In this document: one piece after another, positions 32,701 through 44,473 of the stretch
Position numbering within the stretch: position 1 is the stretch's first letter
How the letters are laid out: every line of letters starts with the position of its first letter
Assembly: GCA_015183035.1 (NCBI GenBank)
Contig: JACZZP010000012.1
Coordinates: 434,001-498,000, forward strand
Length of the DNA stretch: 64,000 bases
Direction of reading: 5' to 3'
Source of the DNA: Meloidogyne chitwoodi
Lineage: Eukaryota; Nematoda; Chromadorea; Rhabditida; Meloidogynidae
The notes under the pieces: generated by a model
The model's input: only the letters and a program-made list of their open reading frames with translations
Databases searched by the model: none
Told to the model about the DNA's origin: nothing
Made by a program: the position numbers and the translations under genes

Positions 32701-33653
32701 AATTATACTTAATTTAATCTTAAATACCTATTATATTTTAATTTAAACCTTTATTGAGTTATATATTTTTAATTAACAAATAAACACCTTATTACTCATT
32801 TTATAATATAAATAATTTAATTCAGGACCAAAAAATAAACAAAAACCTTCTCAAATACAACATAATCAACAACAATTTAATTATCCCTATTATCAACAAC
32901 CTAACCAAGGTAAATATTTAATTTTTGATTATTGTATGTAATATTTAATAATTCTAATTTAAACAAAATTTAATTGATTTTATTCAATTTTTTTATAATT
33001 TAGAGTTTTTAGGTTTTCAACTAACTCATGAACTTCCACCAACTGAACAACCACATAATTTTTCTTTATATAATCCACACTATTATTTTAACACAGGTAT
33101 TTTATTTAAATTTTATTTGACAAATTAACCTATTCTATTTTCCAAAAAAAACAAAGATTCAGAAAAGTCTGGATAATTCTCCCTAATTTTTTCTTAATTA
33201 AATAAATAAATAATATTAAAAAAAAATTAAAATATAATTAAGTACCTCAACAAGGGCATCAAACAGAACAAGAATTAATTGGTTATTTTTATATAATATA
33301 TTTTATAAAAATTAAAGAAATATTAAATATTTTAAGATTGGGAAGTGCGTAAACAAGAAGGTAAGCAATTTTGTTATTAACAAATTTTTACTTATTAATT
33401 TATTTATTTACTAAAAATTAACATTTTTAATTTAAGAGGAAGACTTGCAAAAAGCTCTTCGCGACTCTATGAGAGACCAAGGACCACAAGGGCCACTACG
33501 TATTGGGGGTATAAATTTATTTAAATATTTATTTTTAAATTAAAAGGGTCTCAACAAAATGAAGGAATCTCTTCTAAAGGAAATGTTGATCCAAAAGATA
33601 AAGGAAAAGGAAAATTACTAGACCTAAATGAATTTCCTGACAATGATAATTAA
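29795..33653 (+). CDS. E1: secreted zinc-finger/UIM protein ending in an EAR-like motif (392 aa)
   Basis: Twelve exons, all joined in phase 1: 29795-30032, 30080-30124, 30723-30887, 30943-30990, 32131-32298, 32354-32449, 32826-32909, 33004-33096, 33243-33281, 33337-33360, 33437-33508, 33547-33653. A signal peptide (MKILSILFIFLNILAIMTVNG) is followed by KKRQ and a zinc module. Three modules are present (exons 1, 3, 5), each with W, CxxC and H-x3-C (CTKC/HLNTC, CDAC/HLAVC, CNAC/HLDRC). Exons 6-8 are Q/Y/P-rich. Exon 11 is a near-ideal UIM (EEEDLQKALRDSM). The tail has KDKGKGK and LLDLNEFPDNDN. DLNEFP fits the plant EAR consensus DLNxxP. Exons 3 and 5 with flanks are a tandem duplication. It is probably a secreted effector-type protein; nuclear action in a plant host is an inference. 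Confidence 0.75.
30415..30671. mobile_element. Palindromic MITE (257 bp) in E1 intron 2
   Basis: Ends AGTGATTGGCAAGTTCCA and TGGAACTTGCCGATCACT, with an interior of GGAACTGGAACT/AGTTCC repeats in both orientations. Imperfect 8-bp flanks (CGGTCGTC, TGGTGGTC). The duplicated exon-5 unit reads straight through (GGTGGTTGTCTTATTAAATT), giving an empty site. Confidence 0.75.
31028..31402. repeat. Foldback repeat in E1 intron 4
   Basis: Left side CAGTGGAAAATCGGTCAGTG and right side CACTGACCGATTTTTAGAGA are inverted, with arms made of ACACAAAATACATGTAAAAC-like runs. No ORF. Confidence 0.6.
31614..32052. mobile_element. MITE (about 440 bp) with roughly 33-bp inverted ends in E1 intron 4
   Basis: The left end begins ACTTTTCTAGTTTAGTAGGT and continues AATTCCTGCGGAC; the right end is its exact complement, closing at CTAGAAAAGT. 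Inner arms (AATATTATTATTA, GATTGATT.CTAAGGCAATAA) also pair. The 70-codon ORF inside (31770-31982) has no recognised domain. The duplicated exon-3 unit at about 30383 lacks it. Confidence 0.8.
32535..32580 (+). pseudogene. Decayed duplicate of E1 exon 8
   Basis: After an acceptor-like TATAAATTAG the frame reads EYLGFKIKYGKK, matching the start of exon 8 (EFLGFQLTHE, 33004). Its flanks also match; no donor follows, so it is probably skipped. Confidence 0.5.
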
Positions 33654-34911
33654 TTTTAAAAAGTTATTCTTATGCGTTGTACTATTTTATCTAAACTTTG
33701 GTTTGAAACATTTTAAAGGACCATTTCAGTAAAGTAAAAAATTAAAATAAAGTAAATAACAAAAAGACACAAATAACATTGAAAAATAAATAAAAATATT
33801 TTATCTAAATATAAATTAAACAAAAATGTTTGAATTTGTTTTTTTTGAATCTTTTTTACTTTACTGACTAATTTTCTGACAAAAATTTAAAATTTAGTAG
33901 TTGCCTTATTTCTCAAAATCTCTCCTTTTTTAGAAAAAAATATTAAAAGTTTTATTCTTTTTTTTCAATTTATTTAATTTAAATTTATTTAACTCAACTT
34001 TTCTTTAAAAATATTTCTTTTCATTAATCTTTATTTAATTAGAATTATAAATATCTGATTTTATTATATTTTTAAAAAAGTTATTCGACAATTAGAAGAG
34101 AGAAATTCTGTCATTTATTTGAGATATTTTATTAAATTATATTTTTTATAAAAATATTATTTAAATTATATATAAATGATTTTGTTGGTTTTATTATTTT
34201 TTAATTATTTTTTGGTAAAAAATAATTATTTAAAATAAAATTTTTCAATTTAACATCAAAACTTTACATAAAAAGGTAATTTTGTCCTTTATTGAAAATT
34301 ACAATAATTTTTTCATTTATCTTTTTAATTTTTTTTAAATATTTTAATATTTTATTATTGTTGTTTTTTCTTTCTTTATTAATTTTTTAATCAAAACAAA
34401 AATTTGTTTTGAACATTTTAGAGTGTTTACATTTTGATTTTATTATTTTTTAGATGTTTTGAACATTTTAAAAGTTTTAGATATTTTAAAAAAGACATTT
34501 TGTGAAAAGAAAAGAGAGAACAGAATTAAAAGAGAGAACAGAATTAAAAAGAGAAAAAGAGAGAAAAAAAGAAAAAGATAATTTTATAGACATAAATTCT
34601 TTACATTTTTTTGGAATTTTTATTTTTTTTATAGGATTGAGTTATTTAATAAATTTTATGATTTAAATAAAATATTCATTTAACACTAAAAAAACTATTA
34701 AAAAAATCTATTTTTATTTTTTATAGGAAACTAAAATTTTTTTTATTTCCTTATATACTTTTTCTGTTCACAATTAAATGCTTTTTTACAATTTATTTAT
34801 TGATTTTATTTTTTCTTTTTTAAAGAGATTTGTTTTATTAAATTTAATCATTTTTTAGGGTTAAATCTATTTTTGTTTATTTAAACACTTTTCTATCAAT
34901 TAAAAAGAGAA
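33654..34911. other. Spacer between E1 and TSC22 gene, nothing recognised
   Basis: A+T-rich; an A/G-rich run at about 34500-34580 (AGAGAGAACAGAATTAAAAG repeated) is the only pattern. No ORF of interest. Confidence 0.5.
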
Positions 34912-36005
34912 ATGAATATTGCTGTTGTTGCAAAACCTAAAGAGCGTCAATTTCAGGTTTTTAAATTTTTTAGATAAATAAATTAGAAAAGGGGTTTTTT
35001 AGGACACATATTTGTAAAATAATGTTTTTGTAAACCCTTCTGTTTTGGAATTAAAGATTTTTTATTTTTAATAAACAAATTTGACGAAATATCTCATTGA
35101 AACTTAAAAATTTATCTATTTTCTCTGATTTTATTTTCTTCAAAAAACTAGGGATTTAGCATTCTGTTTAAACATTTAAATTGTTTATCAGAACACTCCA
35201 AACTAAATAAAATTAATTATATTTTTAAAAAAAGGTTGTCCCAGTTCCTGCAGTTTTCACTCGAGGTCGTTGGGAATGTGTTGATTACAAAGAATGTATT
35301 GACATTAAAGAATGTATTGACTATAAGGAATGTATTGATTATAAAGATGAAGCTTTAACTGCTGGTGGAGCTGCTGCAATTGATAATAAAATTGAAAAAG
35401 CAATGGTATTTTTTTGATTAAATTGAATTTTAATATTTTTAAATTTTAAGGACCTTGTCAAAACTCATTTAACTTTTGCTGTTCGTGAAGAAGTAGAGAC
35501 GTTACGATCGACAATTACGGATTTGGAGTCGAAGGTTTTTTCGATTAAATTATTTTTTGTCCAAAATTTTATGGGGAAGCAGCCGCGGTAATCACTTAAA
35601 TGTTGCTTACTCCCCCCTTTGTTTTTTCGATTTTCAAAAGACTCTATCTTGACCCATAGGCAATTATGCACTTTAAGAGTGTGATAGATCGACTCAGCTC
35701 GACTAGCTGCTTCAATTAGTTACACTTAAAAATATTTTTGTTCAGAAAAAAAATTAAAAAAAATTGTGTGTCTACAATTTTCTAATTTTTTTAAATTTAA
35801 AAATTTCTATCTTCAGGTAAAATTTCTTGAGAACGAAAATCAATTTCTTCGACAATTTGCCCCGCCTGAAATAGTTGCTACATTACCTTCACTTGTACAA
35901 CAACAACAAACACAGACTTCGAATAATCTTGTAAATGCTGGAAGTGTAGTGGAAGTAATCTCTCCTACAACAACAAATATTAATCAATCTAATACTGAAG
36001 ATTAG
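34912..36005 (+). CDS. TSC22-domain transcription regulator (162 aa)
   Basis: Four exons in frame: 34912-34956, 35235-35405, 35451-35534, 35817-36005. The TSC box spans exons 2-4: IDNKIEKAMDLVKTHLTFAV and REEVETLRSTI, followed by the leucine-zipper part VKFLENENQFLRQFAPPEIV. This is the diagnostic TSC22/bunched/GILZ domain, a dimerising motif. The C-terminus is Q/T/N-rich. Exon 2 also encodes a repeated pentad (KECID three times) just before the domain, which I do not know from other members. The short first exon suggests this is the short isoform; longer isoforms with upstream exons are known in the family and cannot be excluded. Intron 3 contains a G+C-rich scrap (GAAGCAGCCGCGGTAATCAC) also seen near 53350. 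Confidence 0.92.
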
Positions 36006-36649
36006 CATTTTAAAAGCATAAAGAAAAATTTTTTTTTAATTTATTTTAATTGGAGATTGAAAAGTTTTTTTTTGAGGTTTTTTTCTAATTTTTTATTTCC
36101 ATTTTTTGAATTCTTTGATTTTTTTTGAGAATTTTTTTTACATTTTGAATTTTTTCCCTTTTCCAATCAATCTCTAATAAGGACTTTTTTGTTTCAAAAA
36201 AAAATATTTTTGTTTTCAACTATTTTATTTAAAAATTGAATTTAAATTTTATTTTTGGAAGATATTTAAGTTAAAAAAAGAGGAATTTTACAGAGAGAAT
36301 AATTAGGTATATTATTCAAAAAAAAAATTACAAAAATTTCGAAAAAAATTTTTTAAAGGTGTGTGTTATATTTTATTTTAATGAAATTATGATTTTACCC
36401 CTAAAAAATATAATTAATTAAATTAATTTTTATTTTTTTCCCCTATTTATTTTTAACACTGAAAATGTTTTTTTTTTTATGTTTATTTTATGACGCAGAC
36501 AAATTAAGCGAATTTAACAATTTAAATTTGAGGAGAGTACTTTAAAAGTTTTTAATGTTTTAGACGGAAATAATATTTTAGAATAGACTAATATATTTTA
36601 AAATTTCATTTAGTCTTGTTGAATGGAAATTTCGACCAATGAGAAAAAT

Positions 36650-36830
36650 TTGACATTTCGTCACAAACAAGAAAATCGGTCATTTCGTCACAAAGAAGAA
36701 AATCGGACATTTTGCCAAAAATTGAAAAATGGATATTTCGCCATAAATTGAAAATGACATTTTGCCAAAAATTAAAAAACGGACATTTCGCCCACAAAGA
36801 GAAAAACGGACATCTTGTCAAAGATAAGAA
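36650..36830. repeat. Tandem repeat, unit about 33 bp
   Basis: Five to six diverged units of the form GACATTTCGTCACAAAGAAG then AAAATCG, alternating with TTTTGCCAAAAATTGAAAAA. Confidence 0.7.
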
Positions 36831-38023
36831 AATTAAAAATACCGTAATGATCTACAAATCAATCGCGCGCTTTTCGCCAAATAATTATTAAACAAAACAA
36901 GCAAATGTCTTTTCTCAAACTATAAATTAGCAAAAACAAAAAAACAATCATTTCCTCCCCCATAAAATAAAAACCAGTTTTTATTATTATTTACTAAAAG
37001 AAGGGAAAGAAAAAAATTTTGTTTTTTAGTAAAAATAGTTTTACACATTTCCTTTATTTTTTTTTTAATATTTATAAATATATTTATTATTATTAGCTTA
37101 AATTGATTAATCAATTTATTTATGTACAGAGCTGTATTGAAGCAAACAAAAAAATTGAAAAAATACAAATTTGTCGAAAAAATAAAATTTTTCAAAAATT
37201 ACAAAATTTTCAAAAATTTTCAAAAATCTTTTAGAATTTTTCAAAATTTTCAAAATCTCTAGAAAAATATCTTAAAAATGGAAATTTAGATATAGCTTTG
37301 CTTATTTGCTGTCAAATAAGTTTAATTGGATTTAAATAAATAAATAAATAATTATTATAAATCCGATTATTATTTAACCATATTAATATATTATTTAATA
37401 ATATTTTTCCACTCTATTTTTTAAATTTAAAAAAAAATAAATTAAATAAATTTTTTTTGGTACGAACAAACATTTATTTTTTTGTTGTCATTTTTTAGTC
37501 TGTCATTGTTCGTTACTTTTACGTTTACATTTTTCTGTTTTAATTTTTTTAAATTTTATTTTATTTTTTAAATAATTAAAAAAACTAGTTAAAAATATTA
37601 TTAATTAATTATTTATTTGTCTAAATTTTATAAATTGATCTCTTTAAATTTAAAAAAATTTAATTCAATTTATTGGTTAAATAAATGTAACATTTTCTTT
37701 AATTATTTTAACCTTTTTTTTATTTGTTTTATTTTAAATCAATTTTTCTTATTAATTTTTGTCTTTTTTTCGATTTTTCAGATTTAAATAAAATTAAAAA
37801 AAATTAATTTTTGGATATTTTAAGAGGTTAAAAAATTAAAAATTTAAAAAAAAAATATCTGCCCAAAAAATAAAAAATTACTAATTTTTAAAAAGCAATA
37901 TTAAAATTTACTTCCCAATAAATAAATAAAATAATAATGTTTAATCCATATTATTTTATTATTAAAACTTTGTGTGCGAAACAAGAGAAGTAGAACAAAT
38001 AAAATTAAATATAAATCCTTTTT

Positions 38024-38092
38024 CTCTCTCTTTCTTTTTCTCTCTTTCTTTCTTTTTCTCTCTTTCTTTTTCTCTCTCTTTCTCTAATAATT
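38024..38092. repeat. CT-rich microsatellite upstream of transporter
   Basis: TCTCTCTTTCTTTTTC-type polypyrimidine run on the plus strand, about 150 bp before the transporter ATG. Confidence 0.8.
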
Positions 38093-38235
38093 TTATTTGT
38101 TAATAAAACAAATAAATGTGAAAAGAGGAAAGATTAAAAAAATATATTTTTTTAATTTAATTTAAATTTATTTTTATTAGATAATATGTATTATTTTATT
38201 TAAATAATTTTTTTATTTTATTATTTTAATTTATT

Positions 38236-41200
38236 ATGGTAGAAATACAGAGAATTTATGTTTTCCTGGCACTTTTTACTTTTGTTTATTTTCTTGAGTC
38301 TATTGGGGGAATGTTTGTTTTTTAATTTTTTATTTTTCAAAAATATCAAAATTTAAAATTTTTCAAAAATACAGTAATTAATTTTAGGTATATGGTAACA
38401 GCTGTACAAAACATTGAAAGGCATTTTCGAATTCCCTCAAAATTATCAGGTCTACTCGTCTCAGCGCGTTAGTAAAACTTTAATTTTCAAAAAAAAAAAA
38501 AATAAATACCTAATTTTTAAAATTAAAGACGATATCTCCTATGTTTTAACTGTTATATTTGTCTCCTATTATGGCTCTAAGGGTAAGCAAGAAAAAAATA
38601 AAAAAATTTTTTTTTATTTTTTAAAGGAAATCGAGCCAAATGGATTGGAATAGGTAAATAAAAAATAAAAAAAAAAATATTTTTTTTTAATTTCAAGGCA
38701 CTTTATTTATGGCAATTGCTCATATTTTTACTGCTTCCTCAAACTTTTTATTTCGTACTAATCCTGCAAAATTAAATTTGACAGAAATGGAGGTATTTAT
38801 TTTTAAATAAAAGAATGTCTAAAATTAAATAAAATATTAAAATAAAATACATTTTAAAAATTTAAAATAAATTAAAAAATAAAATAAGTGTGGGGGTAAA
38901 GTAAACGCAAGGGGTAACTAAGCGCCAAAAATCATATCAAATTGAAAATTAAATATTTTTCGGTGTTTAAGGTATCATTCGATAGAGCAGAAAATTTGCT
39001 ACAAAATATCAAAAAACCAGAATTTTTGAAAAATTATAAAAAAAGTTATAAAAATTAAAAAACAACAAGATTTGAGAAAATTCAATTTTTTGGAGGTTTT
39101 TTGAATAAAACTTTTTTTCCAGTTTTCCAAAAATTCTGGTTTATTGTTATTTTGTGGCAGATTTTCTGCTCTATCAAATGATATTAAAAAAACTTAAAAT
39201 GAATGAACCGTTCCTGTGTTATAATTTCTGGCGCTCCGTTGGCCCTGCGCTCAGTTGGCACTTCCGTCAAAAAATCATATCAAATTGACAATTAAATATT
39301 TTTCGGTGTTTAAGGTATCATTTGATAGAGCAGAAAATTTACTACAAAATAGCATAAAATAAAAATTTTTGAAAGAATATAAAAAAAGTTATAAAAATTA
39401 AAAGATAACTACTTTTTAGGTTCGTCTAAGGCCAAATACAAGTTTATTATCTCCATCAATTAATAATAATTTTTCTGTTCTGAATGAATTTTTTAATTAT
39501 GAGCCTATTAAAGACAGAATATCACCAAAATTGCGTGAAGCAATTTTTTTAGCTATAATTGACAGAAATAAAAATTTTACAAATTTTGAGAATATAAAAA
39601 TACCGATTAGACCAAAATATGCAGGGAAAACGCATAAAAGTGAAGGGGCATATGCTTTAGATGAACCTTTAATGGGAGAGGTTTGTGAAAAAATTTTTTA
39701 TTTAATTATAAATTAAATTAATTAATAATTGATAGAGTGAAGAGCTTAGGGACTGTAAGAGACAAGTGCTAAGGGAACGACACTCGAGTAAAAAAAATTT
39801 TTTTTTTCGGTCCCGAAGATTCGGTCCCAGAAAATTTGGCCTGCCATTGATACAAAATTTTCTGAAAATTTTTTTTTCAGATTATTTGGCGATCTGAAAA
39901 ATTGGTTGTAGCCGCTAATGAGAATGATAGACAAAATGCCTCAATTGAATTAGTTAAAGTTTTGAGACAATTTGTGTCAAATAGAAAAGAGTTTGCTGAG
40001 GCGGATTTAAAGGTTAATATTTTTTAAAAATTGAAAAAAAATTTTTTTCAATTTTTTTTCAATTTTTTTCAATTTTTCCAGACTGTCCGTTCCCTAGCAA
40101 TTTCTCCCTTTTCAATATGTAATCGTTTAGTAGGCGATTTTAGAACTGCTTTAATTGAATTAAAATGCTCAAATGATAATTCAAACACAATGCCTTTACT
40201 TGTAATTTTTGGGGCAATGTTAATTTTGGGTTTTGGGAGAACAATGCCTTGGTCATTAGGAATTCCTTTAGTCGATGATAATGTCAAAAAACAACAAATG
40301 CCTATTTATTTTGGTTAGAAAATTATTTTTTAATTTTTTTAAAAATTAAAGTTTGCTTATAAGAGTTTTTTTTATTAAAATTAGGGTGCGTCACCGTATG
40401 GCGAGAAGGGCTTTAGCGGGGAAAGGGGAAGAGAAATGTTGAAATGGACGCGTCGGGAATTGAATTATCAATTGCGGGGACAATCGGGAACTCTTTAATT
40501 TTTTTTGAATCAAAAAGCCCTACGGGGGAGCGGGGACGCACCATAGAAAATTGAAAATTAACTTAAAATTTAAATTTTCTTTTCCACAGCAATGATAAAC
40601 TTCTTTAAAATTCTTGGTCCAATTTCTGGATTTGTAATTGGTGCTATAGTAAACAAATTATATTATACATTCCCTGCGAACGCTCCCCGTGGTCTTAGTC
40701 CACAAGACCCAACTTGGATAGGTGCTTGGTGGTTAGGATTTTTATTTATTGGATTTGTTATGATTGGACCTTCATTAATGTTATTCTTTTTTCCAGAGGG
40801 TGGAAATAAAAAGTAAATTTTTTTTTTAATTTTAATTTAATTGGATTAATTTGAGGGTAAAATAGAAATTTATTTAATTAAAAAAATTAAAAAAAAATTA
40901 AAAAAAAAATTTTTTCTTTTTTTAGAAAATTAAAAGACAAATTTAATAATGATAAATATTTCAACAATAAAAATAAAATAAAATCGTTTAATGATAACCT
41001 TGAAATAAAAAAAGAAAAAAATAAATTGGCATTATTTGATAAACATATTGAAGAAAAAAGAGGTAAATAATTAAAAAAAATTTTTTTTTAATTTTTATAA
41101 AAATAAAAGGAGCTAATGGAGGCGACAATTTAAGCCTTTGGGAATTTTTACGTTCATACGGAGCTGTTTTAACTTGTAAGGTTTATGTAGGTGCATCAAT

Positions 41201-43133
41201 AGCAAGAGTACTTGATGTTTTGGCATTTAAGGTGATTTTATTAATTTTTTTAAATTAAAAAAAAATTTTTTTAATTTAAATTTTAAAGGGTTATATGGTC
41301 TTTTTACCCAAATTTTTGGAAAATCATTATGGCATTCCTCAATATCAAGTGCACATTTATATGGCATTCTTTGGAGTTTTAGGGTTTGCTTTGGGAGCAG
41401 CTAGTGGTGGTTTTATAATGAAAAAATTAAAATTAAATGGGCGTAAAGCAGCTATTTATGTGTTAATTATATCTTCTATTAATACTGGACTTTTTGCTAT
41501 AAAGCCTTTACTTGGGTGTTATTCTACTGTTAATAGGTAAGCGAAAATTTTAATAAAAATTAATTTTAAAAAAATTAAATAAAATTAATTTTTTTTAATT
41601 TTTTAAAGCATTGGCCGTGATGATATTAATAATAATAATTTAAATAAAAATACTCAACTCAATTTAACCCGCGAATGTAATTCAGAATGTGGGTGTAAAT
41701 CTGTTAAACTTTATCCGGTTTGTGATACTAGTGGTAATGTTTATTATTCTCCTTGTCATGCTGGTTGTAGACATATAGAGGTTAGAGATATAAAAAACCA
41801 GAATTAAAAATAGAAAAATACAAATCAGAATATTAAACAAAAATGGTTGCATATAATTAGGAAAAACAGAATATTAAATATAAGTAAAATACAAATTATT
41901 AAAAATCAGAATTTTATTAAATCAGAATTTTAATTCAAAGTTAAACCAGAAATTAAATAAGAATTAAGAGTCAAAAAATTAAAAAATATTAAAAATCAGA
42001 ATTTAAAAATAAATAAAACCAGAATTAAAATAGAAAAATACAAATCAGAATATTAAACAAAAATACTTAGTTGCATATAATTAGGAAAAACAGAATATCA
42101 GAATATAAATTAAAGTAAAATTCAAAATTATTAAAAATCAGAATTTAAAAATAAATAAAACCAGAATTAAAATAGAAAAATACAAATCAGAATATTAAAC
42201 AAAAATTGTTGCATATAATTAGGAAAAAAGCAGAATATCAGAATTTTAATTTCTGATTTAAATCACAAATTAAATCATAATTCAAAAATACAAATCAGAA
42301 TTCTATTAAAAAATAAAAATACATATGTAAATTAAAAAAAGTAAAAATCAGAATTTCTGTTTTTTAAACTTTTATTTTTTAAATTTTGCAGGTCTTAGAC
42401 GCAGAGGAAAACTCGTTGGAATTTTCTGAATGTGATTGTGCAGCTGGTGGTGTTGTAAGCAAAAAACTGTGCCCAGATAACTGCAAGATAATGAGGTTTT
42501 TAAATTTTTTGAATTTAAAAAAATATTATTTTTAAGATACGCATTTTTCGTTACAATTGTTGTTGGTGCTTTCATTGCCGGTACAGGTGTTGTGCCGGGA
42601 ATGTTACTTCTTCTACGCTCTGTTCCACCAGAAACAAGAAGTCCAGCATTAGGATTACAAGGACTTTTAGTTTCTGCTATAGGAACACTCCCATCTCCCA
42701 TACTTTGGGGATATGTAATTGACAGTGCTTGTAGAGTTTGGGATATCGAATGTCAAAAGAGAGGGTCTTGCAATGTAAGAAATATATTTTTTAAAGTTTT
42801 TAAGTGAAAAATTATTTATTTTTTTAAACTTTGAAGGTGAGAGAAGGCTTAAAAATGTTGTAAAAAAATAATAAAATTAAAAAATTATTTTTTATTTTTT
42901 TTTAAAAACAGATTTATGATCCTTGGGCATTACGTATACGTATGCATTTTCTTTATATAGCAATTCGTGGAATTTCTCTAATTGCTGATATTTATGTTTG
43001 TTTTCATGCAAAAGGTTTGAATTTGCAAGGAGAGGAGGATGATAATGAAAAAAAGAATGAAGAGGATAGACAATCTGCTGAAAAGGCTGCAGCGATACGT
43101 GAAACTATAACTTTGGAAGCTATACCTACATAA
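38236..43133 (+). CDS. Organic-anion transporter, SLCO/OATP family (807 aa)
   Basis: Sixteen exons keep frame: 38236-38312, 38388-38467, 38529-38582, 38627-38653, 38698-38792, 39420-39680, 39881-40012, 40082-40313, 40590-40812, 40926-41062, 41110-41231, 41289-41536, 41609-41780, 42392-42495, 42537-42774, 42912-43133. It has MFS-type membrane segments throughout. The OATP signature is DPTWIGAWWLGF (about residue 365), and the extracellular Kazal-like Cys-rich loop lies near residues 580-650 (CNSECGCKSV, PVCDTSGNVYYSPCHAGC, SECDCAAGG). Other landmarks are GMYMVTAVQNIERHFRI in TM1 and a Glu/Lys-rich cytoplasmic tail. It would mediate sodium-independent uptake of amphipathic anions at the plasma membrane. 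The large exon 6 and the Lys-rich loop of exon 10 make it somewhat longer than typical members (650-720 aa). The exon 2 donor (GTTAGT) was chosen because it restores exact family spacing. Confidence 0.93.
38929..39400. repeat. Duplicated dispersed repeat in transporter intron 5
   Basis: AAAATCATATCAAATTGAAA followed by ATTAAATATTTTTCGGTGTTTAAGG-type sequence and GATAGAGCAGAAAATTT occurs at about 38930 and again at about 39268, with an inverted piece (CTGCTCTATCAAATG) near 39165. Part of it also occurs at 8354. Confidence 0.65.
40383..40552. mobile_element. MITE with TA flanks in transporter intron 8
   Basis: Ends GGGTGCGTCACCG and CGGGGACGCACCA are inverted, with inner GAGAAGGGCTTT and AAAAAGCCCTA. 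TA on both sides fits a Tc1/mariner-type target. Related sequence lies near 22580-22645 and 49540-49620 in C1 and C1'. Confidence 0.6.
41790..42365. repeat. Long-unit repeat with CAGAATT core in transporter intron 13
   Basis: Three imperfect copies of a 150-180-bp unit carrying ACCAGAATTAAAATAGAAAA, ATACAAATCAGAATATTAAA and GTTGCATATAATTAGGAAAA, plus shorter AAATCAGAATTT repeats. Same core as the arrays in CASK introns. Confidence 0.8.
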
Positions 43134-43329
43134 ATATATAAATATAATCTTTTTTTAATTTTTTTGATTAATTTAAATTATTTTCCTTCAATAAAGTTGG
43201 AAAAAATAAAAAAATATATTTTGGTATTATTTAAAATTAATCACAAAGGAATTACTGACTTAATTGTAATGCAAGTCTTCTCTATTTTATAAAAAACAAT
43301 TATCTGCCTTTAAGAAACAAAAACTATTT

Positions 43330-43541
43330 AACCATTATGTAAAATGAATGGTATTTTTATGAAAATGTTTAATTATTCTTTTCAAATCAAAATTTAAAAT
43401 AACTTTTAATTCTGCGCAATTTAACATTTATAAAGACTTTTAGAAAATACATTGTTTCATAAATTAGTTTTGTTTATAATTTTTAAAATAAAATTTTATC
43501 ATTTCTTGTTTCATCACATAATCACAGAATTAATCATTTCA
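43330..43541 (-). promoter_or_regulatory. Conserved 3'-flank/3'UTR block (copy downstream of F)
   Basis: Contains AAAATTTAAAATAACTTTTA, TTCTGCGCAATTTAACATTT and TTTCATAAATTAGTTTTGTT. The same ordered blocks follow the stop codons of G (51130-51276), H (52610-52800) and J (59200-59374). The long conservation of noncoding sequence could reflect 3'UTR control or recent duplication. Confidence 0.5.
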
Positions 43542-44473
43542 TTAAACTTGTCTCTTTCCCTTTCGGTCACTTGAGGAAGAACTTCCTTTTCCTTGTTGAC
43601 CACGACGAGAACCTGATCCTTGACCTAAAATAAATTTTAAAATAAAATAAATTTCATTTAATATAAGAAAATTTACCTTTAGTTAGCTTTTTCGGGTTTG
43701 CTTGTTTATATATACGGTCAATTTCAGAATTATAAAGTGCTAGTTTAGCTTTTTGAATTGACTTTTCCGCATCTGAATATTTTAATTTTTTAATATTTAA
43801 AAGATGCAAAATTAGACAATTACACATAAAAGCTTGAGGGTCATAGTTTCAATGTAAACTATTTTGTACTAGCCTAGCATCTTATTAATAGAAAGAATAT
43901 TTTTTATCCAATTAGTTCATAAAGATTTAATTCCAATAAAAATTTTTTTTTAAAAGGAACGCAACTCATTTGTCAGTCACGACCGGCACAGAAACTGACC
44001 GTTAGTCTATTTATTGCTTCCTTTTGTATTTGTTATTTTATTAATGCAAGTAAAGCTTTTAAATTAATTTCCTAATTAACTCTTAGTGTTAATCCATTAC
44101 TTGGACAAAACTAAATAATTAAAACAAGAGTAGCGAGAGGTCGAGGTTTTGGGAAAAAATCGAGACTGACAAAACCGAGATCAAAATCCAAAATAAGCCG
44201 AGACCCGAGGAATATCGAGGTTTTTTTCGGTCTTTATCGAGGTCTAGGAGTTGACTATCGGTACTGAAAATGAGGTTGGAAAATGGGCGAGGCCCTCGAT
44301 TCGGTGAGGTTTTTGATCTACTCTACTTAAAACTAACTTGATGGTTTATCTCCTTCTTGTACTGGAGATGGAACTGGAGCTGGAACCGGAGTTGCTGCCT
44401 TCATTCTGTTCATTTCTAAATTTTTAGTTTTTTAATATCCTTGTTAAATAGAGAAAGTAATGTAAAAGTTTAA

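Larger units (their letters stand above)
36006..38235. other. Spacer between TSC22 and transporter genes
   Basis: A+T-rich and without a supported gene. It contains a tandem repeat (36650-36830) and a CT-rich microsatellite (about 38024-38092); the ORFs on the minus strand at 36606-36821 and 36920-37195 are repeat translation or low complexity. Confidence 0.6.

Noticed and set aside
40069..40287. Minus-strand ORF over transporter exon 8, and others at 42372-42701
   Set aside because: Antisense to well-supported OATP exons.
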